Made by a program: the position numbers and the translations under genes. Shown here piece after piece: positions 1 to 4,978 of a stretch of DNA of 5,224 bases. Below the pieces are notes generated by a model. That model saw only the letters and a list, made by a program, of their open reading frames with translations. It made no database searches and was not told the origin of the DNA. The first letter of the stretch is position 1, and each line of letters opens with the position of its first letter. Source of the DNA: Chloroflexota bacterium. GTDB lineage: Bacteria; Chloroflexota; Dehalococcoidia; JACQGW01. The stretch is taken from NCBI GenBank assembly GCA_016199325.1, contig JACQGW010000017.1, positions 1-5,224 of the forward strand, written 5' to 3'.

Positions 1-21
1 AGCGGGGCCGGGGGTGAGGGA

Positions 22-207
22 ATGACCACTACCTACCACGGCGACCAGACCAGAGTCACGCTGCTGCAACGCTGTCGCGAGCTTCGGCGGTCGAGCACCG
101 ACGCCGAAGCACTCCTGTGGCGCCTCCTCCGTGCGCGGCAGGTTGCCGGCGCCAAGTTCCGCCGACAGCACCAGTTTGGCCCCTACATCCTGGACTTCTA
201 CTGCTAC
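22..207 (+). pseudogene. Truncated DUF559 endonuclease-domain gene (5' part only)
   Basis: The first 61 residues match the N-terminal half of DUF559 proteins, a Vsr-like PD-(D/E)XK nuclease-fold family. Visible family features are CRELRRSSTDAEALLWRLLR (residues 18-37), KFRRQH (45-50) and GPYILDFYC (53-61). The family normally continues with a strand carrying an ELDG..H-type motif and a further ~50 residues that hold the catalytic acids; none of this is present. After Cys61 (codon at 202-204) the reading frame enters a GC-rich hairpin and a tandem duplication, then runs antisense through the 3' end of the dehydrogenase gene to 747, which is not a plausible protein. A purine-rich GGGTGAGGGA sits directly before the ATG at 22, closer than ideal. 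I read this as a decayed gene whose 3' half was lost by rearrangement at the hairpin. An active nuclease is very unlikely. Confidence 0.75.
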
Positions 208-227
208 CCCTCTCCCACCGAGAGGGG
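207..227. repeat. GC-rich inverted repeat (7-bp arms, 7-nt loop)
   Basis: CCCCTCT (207-213) and AGAGGGG (221-227) are perfect inverted arms around the loop CCCACCG. The element sits exactly where DUF559 homology stops. It is also the first strong hairpin downstream of the minus-strand gntR-dehydrogenase operon, whose last stop codon is at 315-317, so it could help end that transcript. No U-tract follows it on the minus strand, so it is not a canonical intrinsic terminator. Its position at the break suggests a dispersed repeat that took part in the truncation, which is inference. Confidence 0.5.
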
Positions 228-253
228 GGAGGACGCCTTTCTTGGCGAACTTG

Positions 254-295
254 GCGCCCTGGCGGTTCGACCTCGCGCCCTGGCGGTTCGACCTC
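254..295. repeat. Perfect 21-bp tandem duplication
   Basis: The 21-base unit beginning GCGCCCTGGCGG and ending TTCGACCTC occurs twice back to back (254-274 and 275-295) without mismatch. Each unit contains the small hairpin CGCC-CT-GGCG. It lies between the DUF559 remnant and the stop codon of the dehydrogenase gene. The perfect identity suggests a recent slippage or duplication event. No function is evident. Confidence 0.85.
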
Positions 296-314
296 TCCCG
301 AGCTGCTCTGGGAA

Positions 315-1427
315 TCAGGTAAGCAGAACCACCTTTCCGGCCTGTCCCGATCGCAGCAGTTCGATGCCGGCGGCGAACTCGGGCATCGGCAGGCGGTGGG
401 TGATCAGCGGCCGAACGTCGAGCGCGCTGGCGTCGAGGAGATTGGCCATCTGGACCCACGTTTCAAACATTCGGCGGCCGGTGATGCCTCGAACGGTCGC
501 CCCCTTGAAGATCACGTCCTTCGCCAGATCCAGCTCGACCGGCCGCGTCGGCGTGCCCAGCAGGGCGATGTCGCCGCCGGCCCGGAGCGCGCGGAAGCCG
601 TCCCGAATCGCCGCCGGGTGGCCGGAGGCTTCGAGAACGACGTCCACGCCGACGCCGGTCCGCGCTCGGACGGCCGCGACGACGTCGGCGGCGGCCGGAT
701 CGAGGACCTCGGTCGCTCCCATCCGGACTGCCAGGGCGCGCCGGTAGGCCGACGGATCGGTGGCGAGCACCAGGCCGGCGCCGCAGGCGCGGGCGACGGC
801 GATGGCCATCAGGCCGATGGGGCCGCAGCCGACGACGAGCACGGTGCGGGCCGAAACTCCGCAGGCGGTGACCATGTGGACGGCGTTGCCGAGCGGATCG
901 CGAATGGCGGCCACGTCGATGGGCTGCTCGGCGCCGATGGGCCAGCAGTGCTCCGCCGGCACGACGGCGTAGTCGGCGAAACCGCCGTCCCGATCGACGC
1001 CGACGATCCGGGTCTGCTCGCACAGGTGCGGCTGGCCGACCAGACAGGTGACACAGCGGCGGCAGGGCAGGTGGCACTCCGGCACGACCCGGTCGCCGAC
1101 CGCCGGATGGTTGACGCCGGGGCCGGTCGCGACGACATCCCCGACGAACTCATGGCCCAGGACGAGGGGCGGGCGGACCCGAGCCGCGGCCCAGGGGTCC
1201 CAGTCGTGGATGTGCAGGTCGGTGCCGCAGATACCCATAGCAAGGACGTGGAGCAGCACCTCGCCGGGGCCCGGCTGGGGGACCGGCCGCTCGACCAGCT
1301 CCAGGCCGGGCGCCGCCGCCGGCTTGACGATGGCGCGCATCGTGCGCGGGAGAGCAGCGGCCGGGCCGGCGTGTCGCAGGGTGCTCGGCCGGGTGTGGGA
1401 CAGGCGAGTCCTGGTGGGCGTCGTCAT
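315..1427 (-). CDS. Zn-dependent medium-chain dehydrogenase, L-threonine 3-dehydrogenase-like
   Basis: This 370-residue cytoplasmic NAD(P)-dependent zinc dehydrogenase resembles E. coli Tdh along its length as I recall that sequence. Catalytic zinc ligands are Cys67 (GICGTDLHIHDWD) and His92-Glu93 (LGHEFVG). The four structural-zinc cysteines are 122, 125, 128 and 136. His119 is equivalent to the Tdh active-site His90. DPLGNAVH (177-184) and the Rossmann GCGPIG (200-205) are present; Asp224 after strand 2 favours NAD. The C-terminal half keeps KDVIFKG, GITGRRMFETW and RSGQAGKV, all typical of Tdh. Tdh oxidises L-threonine to 2-amino-3-ketobutyrate, but no kbl ligase gene is in the window, so another sugar-alcohol or polyol substrate remains possible. 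The ATG overlaps the regulator stop (ATGA, 1424-1427) and has a GAGGAG ribosome site 8 nt upstream. This gives about 29 extra N-terminal residues over the usual start, whose equivalent is Met30 (1340). It is the second gene of the gntR operon. Confidence 0.88.
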   Translation of the reverse strand: MTTPTRTRLSHTRPSTLRHAGPAAALPRTMRAIVKPAAAPGLELVERPVPQPGPGEVLLHVLAMGICGTDLHIHDWDPWAAARVRPPLVLGHEFVGDVVATGPGVNHPAVGDRVVPECHLPCRRCVTCLVGQPHLCEQTRIVGVDRDGGFADYAVVPAEHCWPIGAEQPIDVAAIRDPLGNAVHMVTACGVSARTVLVVGCGPIGLMAIAVARACGAGLVLATDPSAYRRALAVRMGATEVLDPAAADVVAAVRARTGVGVDVVLEASGHPAAIRDGFRALRAGGDIALLGTPTRPVELDLAKDVIFKGATVRGITGRRMFETWVQMANLLDASALDVRPLITHRLPMPEFAAGIELLRSGQAGKVVLLT

Positions 1428-2113
1428 GCTTTGCGCTCCTCGGTACGTTTGGCGCGAAGGGCCGTCAGCACACCCTCTCGGGCGTTGCGAACGGCGGCGG
1501 TCATCTCCTCACGGGCGCGGACGGGATCGTGGTGGCGCAGCGCGTCGAGCAGGCGCCGGTGCTCCTGGTCCATCTCCTCGGGCGGGGCGTTGGAGTCGAG
1601 CCGGAAGTAGATGAGCCGGTCCATTTTCTCCAGAAGACTGAGGACGGCGTCGGCCAGATACGGGTTGCGGGAGGCGACCGCGACCTGGTGGTGGAAGGCG
1701 CGGTTCTCGTCGACGATGTGGTCGTAGGTATCCAGGTCGCCGCTGATGTAGCGGGAGTCGACGTGGAGGTCGAGGCGCTGGATCTCGGCGGCGGTGATGT
1801 GCTGGGCGGCGAGCTCGGCGGCGGCGCCCTCGAGGATGATGCGAAGGTCGAACAGGTGCTGGATGTCCTCGAGGGTAAAGGGCGTGACGACGTAGCCGCT
1901 CCGGGGCATCACCTCGACGAAGCCCTCTTTGACGAGGAGCGCGAGCGCCTCCCGGACGGGGGTCTTGCTGACCTGGAAGCGAGCGGCCAGGCGGCCTTCC
2001 TGGAGCCGCTCGCCCGGCCGGAGCGCGCCGGTCGCGATCTCCCGCTTGAGCTGGTGATAGACCTGGTCTTTGAGCGAGTTGAGAAACGGGCGGTAGAGAC
2101 GGATATCGTACAT
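1424..2113 (-). CDS. GntR-family transcriptional regulator, FadR/FCD subfamily
   Basis: This 229-residue regulator has a winged helix-turn-helix at about residues 15-77: VYHQLKREIATGALRPGERL, then the recognition segment FQVSKTPVREALALLVKEGF and the wing MPRSGYVVTPF. An all-helical FCD ligand-binding domain follows at about 85-215, with the RxxLE-like segment DLRIILEG (89-96), ENRAFHHQVAVASRNPYL (136-153) and EHRRLLDAL (184-192). FCD regulators bind small carboxylates, often through a metal held by Asp/Asn and His residues. Here Asn137, His141 and His185 fit by eye, but the last expected His appears to be Ala207. The ATG at 2113 is chosen because the domain starts soon after it. The longer frame from a TTG at 2149 would begin inside the promoter's -35 box. 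The mRNA is probably leaderless. The gene leads a two-gene operon with the dehydrogenase and is divergent from the molybdoenzyme gene. It probably represses itself through the overlapping palindrome. Confidence 0.9.
   Translation of the reverse strand: MYDIRLYRPFLNSLKDQVYHQLKREIATGALRPGERLQEGRLAARFQVSKTPVREALALLVKEGFVEVMPRSGYVVTPFTLEDIQHLFDLRIILEGAAAELAAQHITAAEIQRLDLHVDSRYISGDLDTYDHIVDENRAFHHQVAVASRNPYLADAVLSLLEKMDRLIYFRLDSNAPPEEMDQEHRRLLDALRHHDPVRAREEMTAAVRNAREGVLTALRAKRTEERKA
1436..1441 (-). promoter_or_regulatory. Ribosome binding site deciding the dehydrogenase start
   Basis: On the minus strand GAGGAG lies 8 nt before the ATG at 1427, inside the end of the regulator gene. The alternative ATG at 1340, which would match the normal N-terminus of the family, has no purine-rich site before it (its upstream sequence is pyrimidine-rich CTCTCCCGCG). 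This favours the upstream start and translational coupling with the regulator. Confidence 0.7.
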
Positions 2114-2127
2114 ATATTGTAATATAT
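2112..2127. promoter_or_regulatory. AT-rich palindrome, candidate GntR operator
   Basis: ATATATT (2112-2118) and AATATAT (2121-2127) are perfect 7-bp inverted arms around GT, in an otherwise GC-rich window. It resembles the AT-rich TTGT/ACAA-type operators of the FadR/FCD branch. It covers the -10 box (2126-2121), the predicted transcription start and the first two bases of the ATG of the regulator gene, so binding there would block the promoter. Its centre is about 68 bp upstream of the predicted start of the divergent gene. That position is more suited to activation or looping than to direct occlusion. That the encoded regulator binds here is inference. Confidence 0.7.
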
Positions 2128-2149
2128 CACAGCATGCCCAGATGGTCAA
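2121..2149 (-). promoter_or_regulatory. Sigma70-type promoter of the gntR-dehydrogenase operon
   Basis: Read on the minus strand, TTGACC (2149-2144) is followed by a 17-nt spacer and TATATT (2126-2121), each matching 5 of 6 consensus bases. The expected start point, 6-7 nt further on, falls at about 2114-2113. That is the A of the proposed ATG or the base before it. Confidence 0.72.
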
Positions 2150-2152
2150 GGG

Positions 2153-2181
2153 TTGACATCCGGGAGCCCTTCGGCTAGCCT
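2153..2181 (+). promoter_or_regulatory. Sigma70-type promoter of the molybdoenzyme gene
   Basis: TTGACA (2153-2158) is a perfect -35 box. After 17 nt comes TAGCCT (2176-2181), which keeps the key first T-A and last T of a -10 box. The predicted start is near 2188, leaving a leader of about 40 nt. The -10 box overlaps a perfect 8-bp palindrome, GGCTAGCC (2173-2180), which might be a second protein site. Only 3 bp separate this -35 from that of the divergent promoter. Confidence 0.62.
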
Positions 2182-2217
2182 AAGAGCCACAGATCGACAA
2201 CCCGCCCAGATCGGGCC

Positions 2218-2223
2218 AGGAGG
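2218..2223 (+). promoter_or_regulatory. Ribosome binding site of the molybdoenzyme gene
   Basis: AGGAGG lies 4 nt before the ATG at 2228. The spacing is short, but the match to the anti-Shine-Dalgarno is perfect. It supports 2228 over the TTG at 2153, which is the first base of the -35 box. Confidence 0.8.
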
Positions 2224-2227
2224 CCGC

Positions 2228-4525
2228 ATGCAGGTACACAAGGTCGTTGGCAAACCGCTCCCGCGCGTGGACGCCGTCGAGAAAGTGACCGGCCGTGCCA
2301 TTTTCGGCGAAGACGTTTCCCTCCCCGGCATGCTGCACGGCAAGCTGCTCCGCAGCCCCTACGCCCATGCCATCGTCAAGCGGATCGACACCAGCCGCGC
2401 CGCCGCCCTGCCCGGCGTCGCGCTCGTCCTCACCGGCGACGACCTGGCCGGCCTGCCGGAGACGCCGTCCGCCCGCCATGAAGCGCTGCTCGCCCGCGGG
2501 CGGGTCGTGTTCTGCGGCCAGCCGGTCGCGGCCGTCGTCGCGGCCGATCCCGATACGGCCGAAGAGGCCCTCGACCTGATCGCCGTCGAATACGAAGAGC
2601 TGCCGGCCACGGTCGACGTGCTCGACGCCATGAAGCCGGGGGCGCCGTCGGTGCGCTTGACCACGGCCGAGGCCGACCGCGGCGACGCCGGCGGCCACGT
2701 GACGATCGAGGGTGCCGCCGCCGAGGACTCGACGGAAGCGGCGAGCAATATCTCGGCGCAGGTCCAGTTCAGCCGGGGCGACGTCGACCAGGGGCTTGCC
2801 GACTCCGACGCCGTCGTCGAGCGGAGCTACCGCGTCGCCTGGGTCCACCAGGGGTACGTCGAGCCGCACGTCGCCGTTGCGGACTACCGCCCGACCGGGC
2901 ATCTGACGGTCTGGACGTCGACGCAGGGCCAGTTCTACTGCCGGCAGGAGATCGCCGGGCTGTTCAAGATCCCCGAGTCGAGGATCCGGATCGTGCCGAC
3001 CGAGATCGGCGGCGGCTTCGGCGGCAAAATCTCGCTCCTGCCGCCGCTGGCCACCCTCCTTTCGATGAAGGCCGGACGGCCGGTGAAGGTCGTGATGAGC
3101 CGCTCGGAGGACCTGCGGGCGGGAAACCCCTCGCCCGGCGGCGTCTTCCGGCTCAAGCTCGGCGTCAAGCAGGATGGACGGATGATGGCCCTGAAGGCGG
3201 AGGTCATTCTCGACTCCGGCGCCTTCCCCGCCTCGCCGGTAACGTCGGCCTGTCTGCTCCTGGGCGGCTACTACAGGATCCCGAACATCGACGTCCGCGG
3301 CTGGGAGGTGCTCACCCACAAGCCGTCGGCCGGCGCCTACCGCGCGCCGGGCGTCTTCCAGAGCAACTACGCCATCGAGTCGACCGTCGACGAGGCGGCC
3401 CGCAGCATCGGCATGGACCCCATCGATTTCCGGCTGCTGAACGTGGTGGACGAGGGCGACCCGATGCCGCACGGCCGCCCCTGGCCCAGGATGGGGGCAA
3501 AGAGCGTGCTCCAGCGGATGAAGGAGCACCCGATCTGGCAGCGCCGGGGCGGCGGTGCGAACCAGGGGATCGGCGTCTCCCTGGGCTGCTGGCTCGGCGG
3601 TCTCCAGCCGGCGAGCGCCTCGGTCATGGTCGACGCCGACGGCTCGGTGCGGGTCGTGGTCGGCTCGGTCGACCTTTCGGGCAGCCACACGGCGCACGCC
3701 CAGATCGCCGCGGAGGTGCTGGACCTGCCGATCGAGCAGATCAACATCGCGACGGCCGACACCAGCCGGGCGCCGTTCGCCGGCATGAGCGGCGGCAGCA
3801 AGATCGTCTACACGGTCGGCGCGGCCGTGAAGAAGGCGGCCGAGGACGCCCGTGAGCAGTTGATCGCCGTCGCCGCCGCCGAGCTGGGCGCCGACCCGGC
3901 CGAGATCGAGCTGGGCGACGGCACCCTGCGGGTTCGGAGCGAGCCGTCGAAATCGCTCACCTTTGCAGAGCTGGGCCAGAGGACGACGGCATTTGCCGGC
4001 CAGTATCCGCCGATCCACGGGCGCGGGTCCGCGGCGCAGCGCCGGCAGTCACCGGGCTTCACGGTGCAGATCGCCGAGGTGGCCGTCGATCCGGAGACCG
4101 GCCAGGTGACGGTGACGAGATACGCTGCCGCCCAGGACGTCGGCTTCGCCATCAACCCGCTGGCTGTTCAGGGACAGATCCAGGGCGCCGTGGGCCAGGG
4201 CATGGCGATGGCGCTCCTGGAGGAGCTGATCTTCGACGACCGTGGCCGGCTGCTGAACCCGAACCTGCTCGACTATCGCCAGCCGACGGCGCTCGACGTG
4301 CCGGCGATCGAGGCCGTGATCGTCGAAGTGCCCTCGCCGGACGGCCCCTATGGCGCCCGCGGCGTCGGCGAGCCGGGGATCACCGCCGGCAGCGCCGCCA
4401 TCGCCAACGCCATCTACGACGCCGTCGGCGTCCGGCTGACCGAGCTCCCGATGACGCCGGAGCGGATCCTGAAGGCCCTGCCGGTCAAGCGGGCAGTCGA
4501 GCCCGAGGCGATCCCGGCGCGGTAG
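2228..4525 (+). CDS. Xanthine dehydrogenase family molybdopterin-binding large subunit
   Basis: This 765-residue cytoplasmic subunit has normal length for CoxL/XdhA-type molybdenum hydroxylases, which insert oxygen from water into C-H bonds of purines, aldehydes or N-heterocycles. The N-terminal aldehyde oxidase a/b-hammerhead domain (about 8-135) begins KVVGKPLPRVDAVEKVTGRA and includes GQPVAAVVA (97-105). The molybdenum cofactor domain has QGYVEPH (208-214), the hallmark GGGFGGK (261-267), GAYRAPG (369-375), a Q-rich QGQIQGAVGQGMA (648-660) and the catalytic-glutamate motif GVGEPG with Glu715. GAYRAPG is not the AYRCSFR of form I CO dehydrogenase, so CO oxidation is unlikely. The usual GQG cofactor loop reads DLSGSHT (482-488). 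About 25 acidic and Ala-rich residues lie at 152-177, before SAQVQFSRGDVD. The [2Fe-2S] and FAD subunits normally encoded beside it are absent on both sides, so it must borrow partners or use another acceptor. The substrate cannot be told from sequence. Confidence 0.92.
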   Translation: MQVHKVVGKPLPRVDAVEKVTGRAIFGEDVSLPGMLHGKLLRSPYAHAIVKRIDTSRAAALPGVALVLTGDDLAGLPETPSARHEALLARGRVVFCGQPVAAVVAADPDTAEEALDLIAVEYEELPATVDVLDAMKPGAPSVRLTTAEADRGDAGGHVTIEGAAAEDSTEAASNISAQVQFSRGDVDQGLADSDAVVERSYRVAWVHQGYVEPHVAVADYRPTGHLTVWTSTQGQFYCRQEIAGLFKIPESRIRIVPTEIGGGFGGKISLLPPLATLLSMKAGRPVKVVMSRSEDLRAGNPSPGGVFRLKLGVKQDGRMMALKAEVILDSGAFPASPVTSACLLLGGYYRIPNIDVRGWEVLTHKPSAGAYRAPGVFQSNYAIESTVDEAARSIGMDPIDFRLLNVVDEGDPMPHGRPWPRMGAKSVLQRMKEHPIWQRRGGGANQGIGVSLGCWLGGLQPASASVMVDADGSVRVVVGSVDLSGSHTAHAQIAAEVLDLPIEQINIATADTSRAPFAGMSGGSKIVYTVGAAVKKAAEDAREQLIAVAAAELGADPAEIELGDGTLRVRSEPSKSLTFAELGQRTTAFAGQYPPIHGRGSAAQRRQSPGFTVQIAEVAVDPETGQVTVTRYAAAQDVGFAINPLAVQGQIQGAVGQGMAMALLEELIFDDRGRLLNPNLLDYRQPTALDVPAIEAVIVEVPSPDGPYGARGVGEPGITAGSAAIANAIYDAVGVRLTELPMTPERILKALPVKRAVEPEAIPAR

Positions 4526-4528
4526 CGG

Positions 4529-4607
4529 GTGATGAGTGATGAGTGATGAGTGATGAGTGATGAAGTCTCTACTCATCACTCACCACTCACCACTCATCAC
4601 TCGTCGT
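4529..4607. repeat. GTGATGA heptamer hairpin repeat, copy 1
   Basis: Five exact GTGATGA units (4529-4563) are followed by a 7-nt centre and then the inverted form: TCATCAC (4573-4579), two TCACCAC variants (4580-4593), TCATCAC (4594-4600) and a degenerate unit TCGTCGT (4601-4607). The arms can fold into a stem of about 35 bp, with a CTCT tetraloop closed by GT/AC, a bulged A and a few A.C mismatches or G.U pairs. It begins 3 nt after the molybdoenzyme stop codon. Because the period is 7, TGA appears in all three frames of transcripts entering from either side. It could act as a bidirectional transcription barrier or mRNA 3'-end protector. It has no U-tract, so it is not a standard intrinsic terminator. 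Confidence 0.88.
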
Positions 4608-4659
4608 TGGCAAGGCGTTTGCTGATGGGGGATGATCGCCGCCGGGCGCGGGTGGGTGG

Positions 4660-4688
4660 TTGACGGGTCGATTGGGGCGTGATACAAA
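4660..4688 (+). promoter_or_regulatory. Extended -10 promoter of the small-gene pair
   Basis: TTGACG (4660-4665) is separated by 17 nt from TACAAA (4683-4688), which is preceded by TGA, giving the TGn extended -10 motif. Transcription would start near 4695 and give a leader of about 45 nt. The promoter lies between the heptamer hairpin and the first small gene, so the pair is probably transcribed independently of the molybdoenzyme gene. The rest of the 4608-4738 gap is GC-rich and I see no other element in it. Confidence 0.6.
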
Positions 4689-4738
4689 GAGGGTCGACCG
4701 TTGTTTGCCCCCGCCTGGCGGCTTCAAAGGAGGGCGCC

Positions 4739-4978
4739 ATGGCTGAGCAGGAGCTTTCCCGAGCCCCCGAGGATCGTGACCGGGAGCGACTCGCCCACGA
4801 TCTGCACACCCGGCTGGGACACTTCCGCCCGTCGGGGGTGGGGTACACGCCGGAGGCAGGAACCGACCAGGAGGTCGACTTCGAGCCCGAGGAGGTTGCC
4901 ATTCTGGAAGCGGGGCCGGGCTTCACGCCGGAGGGCCAGACGGATCTCGAGCAGGAGGAGTTGAGTGGGCAGACGTGA
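4739..4978 (+). CDS. Small acidic protein with duplicated GxG[YF]TPE motif, unknown family
   Basis: This 79-residue protein is not recognised. It starts at ATG 4739 with an AAGGAGG-type ribosome site (4726-4733), 5 nt upstream. It has 14 Glu and 6 Asp against 6 Arg and no Lys, for a net charge near -14. It has no membrane segment, signal peptide or cysteine. The N-terminal third is charged and probably helical. The rest contains a 15-residue motif twice: GVGYTPEAGTDQEVD (33-47) and GPGFTPEGQTDLEQE (59-73), with 8 identities plus conservative changes. The linker EPEEVAILEAG lies between them. This suggests a short disordered acidic tail with two equivalent binding segments. It overlaps the next gene by 14 nt, so the two are probably co-translated and may act together. 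The two-partner role is inference from arrangement and charge only. Confidence 0.75.
   Translation: MAEQELSRAPEDRDRERLAHDLHTRLGHFRPSGVGYTPEAGTDQEVDFEPEEVAILEAGPGFTPEGQTDLEQEELSGQT
4953..4960 (+). promoter_or_regulatory. Ribosome binding site for the second small gene
   Basis: AGGAGGAG lies within the end of the first small gene, 4 nt before the GTG at 4965 (6 nt from its AGGAGG core). It supports the GTG start and an overlapping, coupled arrangement. Confidence 0.7.

Noticed and set aside
208..747. Continuation of the DUF559 reading frame to 747
   Set aside because: After the hairpin it has no family similarity and overlaps the dehydrogenase gene in antisense. The open frame is accidental.
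117..1610. Long plus-strand open frame of 497 codons opposite the dehydrogenase gene
   Set aside because: It is antisense to a gene with clear zinc and Rossmann motifs. Its translation is an Arg/Gly/Ala/Asp-rich high-GC shadow with no recognisable domain.
2114..2149. Start of the GntR gene at TTG 2149
   Set aside because: That TTG is the first half of the -35 box TTGACC with a correctly spaced TATATT. The added 12 residues are outside the family's domain and no ribosome site precedes them.
2153..2227. Start of the molybdoenzyme gene at TTG 2153
   Set aside because: This TTG begins the perfect -35 box TTGACA. AGGAGG and ATG at 2228 match the normal family N-terminus.
2180..4018. Minus-strand open frame of 612 codons opposite the molybdoenzyme gene
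   Set aside because: It has low-complexity Arg/Ala/Gly/Asp/Val composition and lies wholly inside a well-supported gene on the other strand. It is a GC-content shadow.
2228..4525. Form I carbon monoxide dehydrogenase (CoxL)
   Set aside because: The diagnostic AYRCSFR active-site loop is absent. The equivalent reads GAYRAPG, which points to another member of the family.
4529..4607. CRISPR array or iteron-type replication origin in the heptamer repeat
   Set aside because: The units are 7 bp without spacers and form one inverted hairpin. There are no cas genes, and no DnaA-box cluster or replication gene is nearby.
4597..4926. Minus-strand open frame of 109 codons over the first small gene
   Set aside because: It starts opposite the acidic gene and ends within the hairpin repeat. 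It has a Ser/Arg-rich shadow composition, no convincing ribosome site and no family resemblance.
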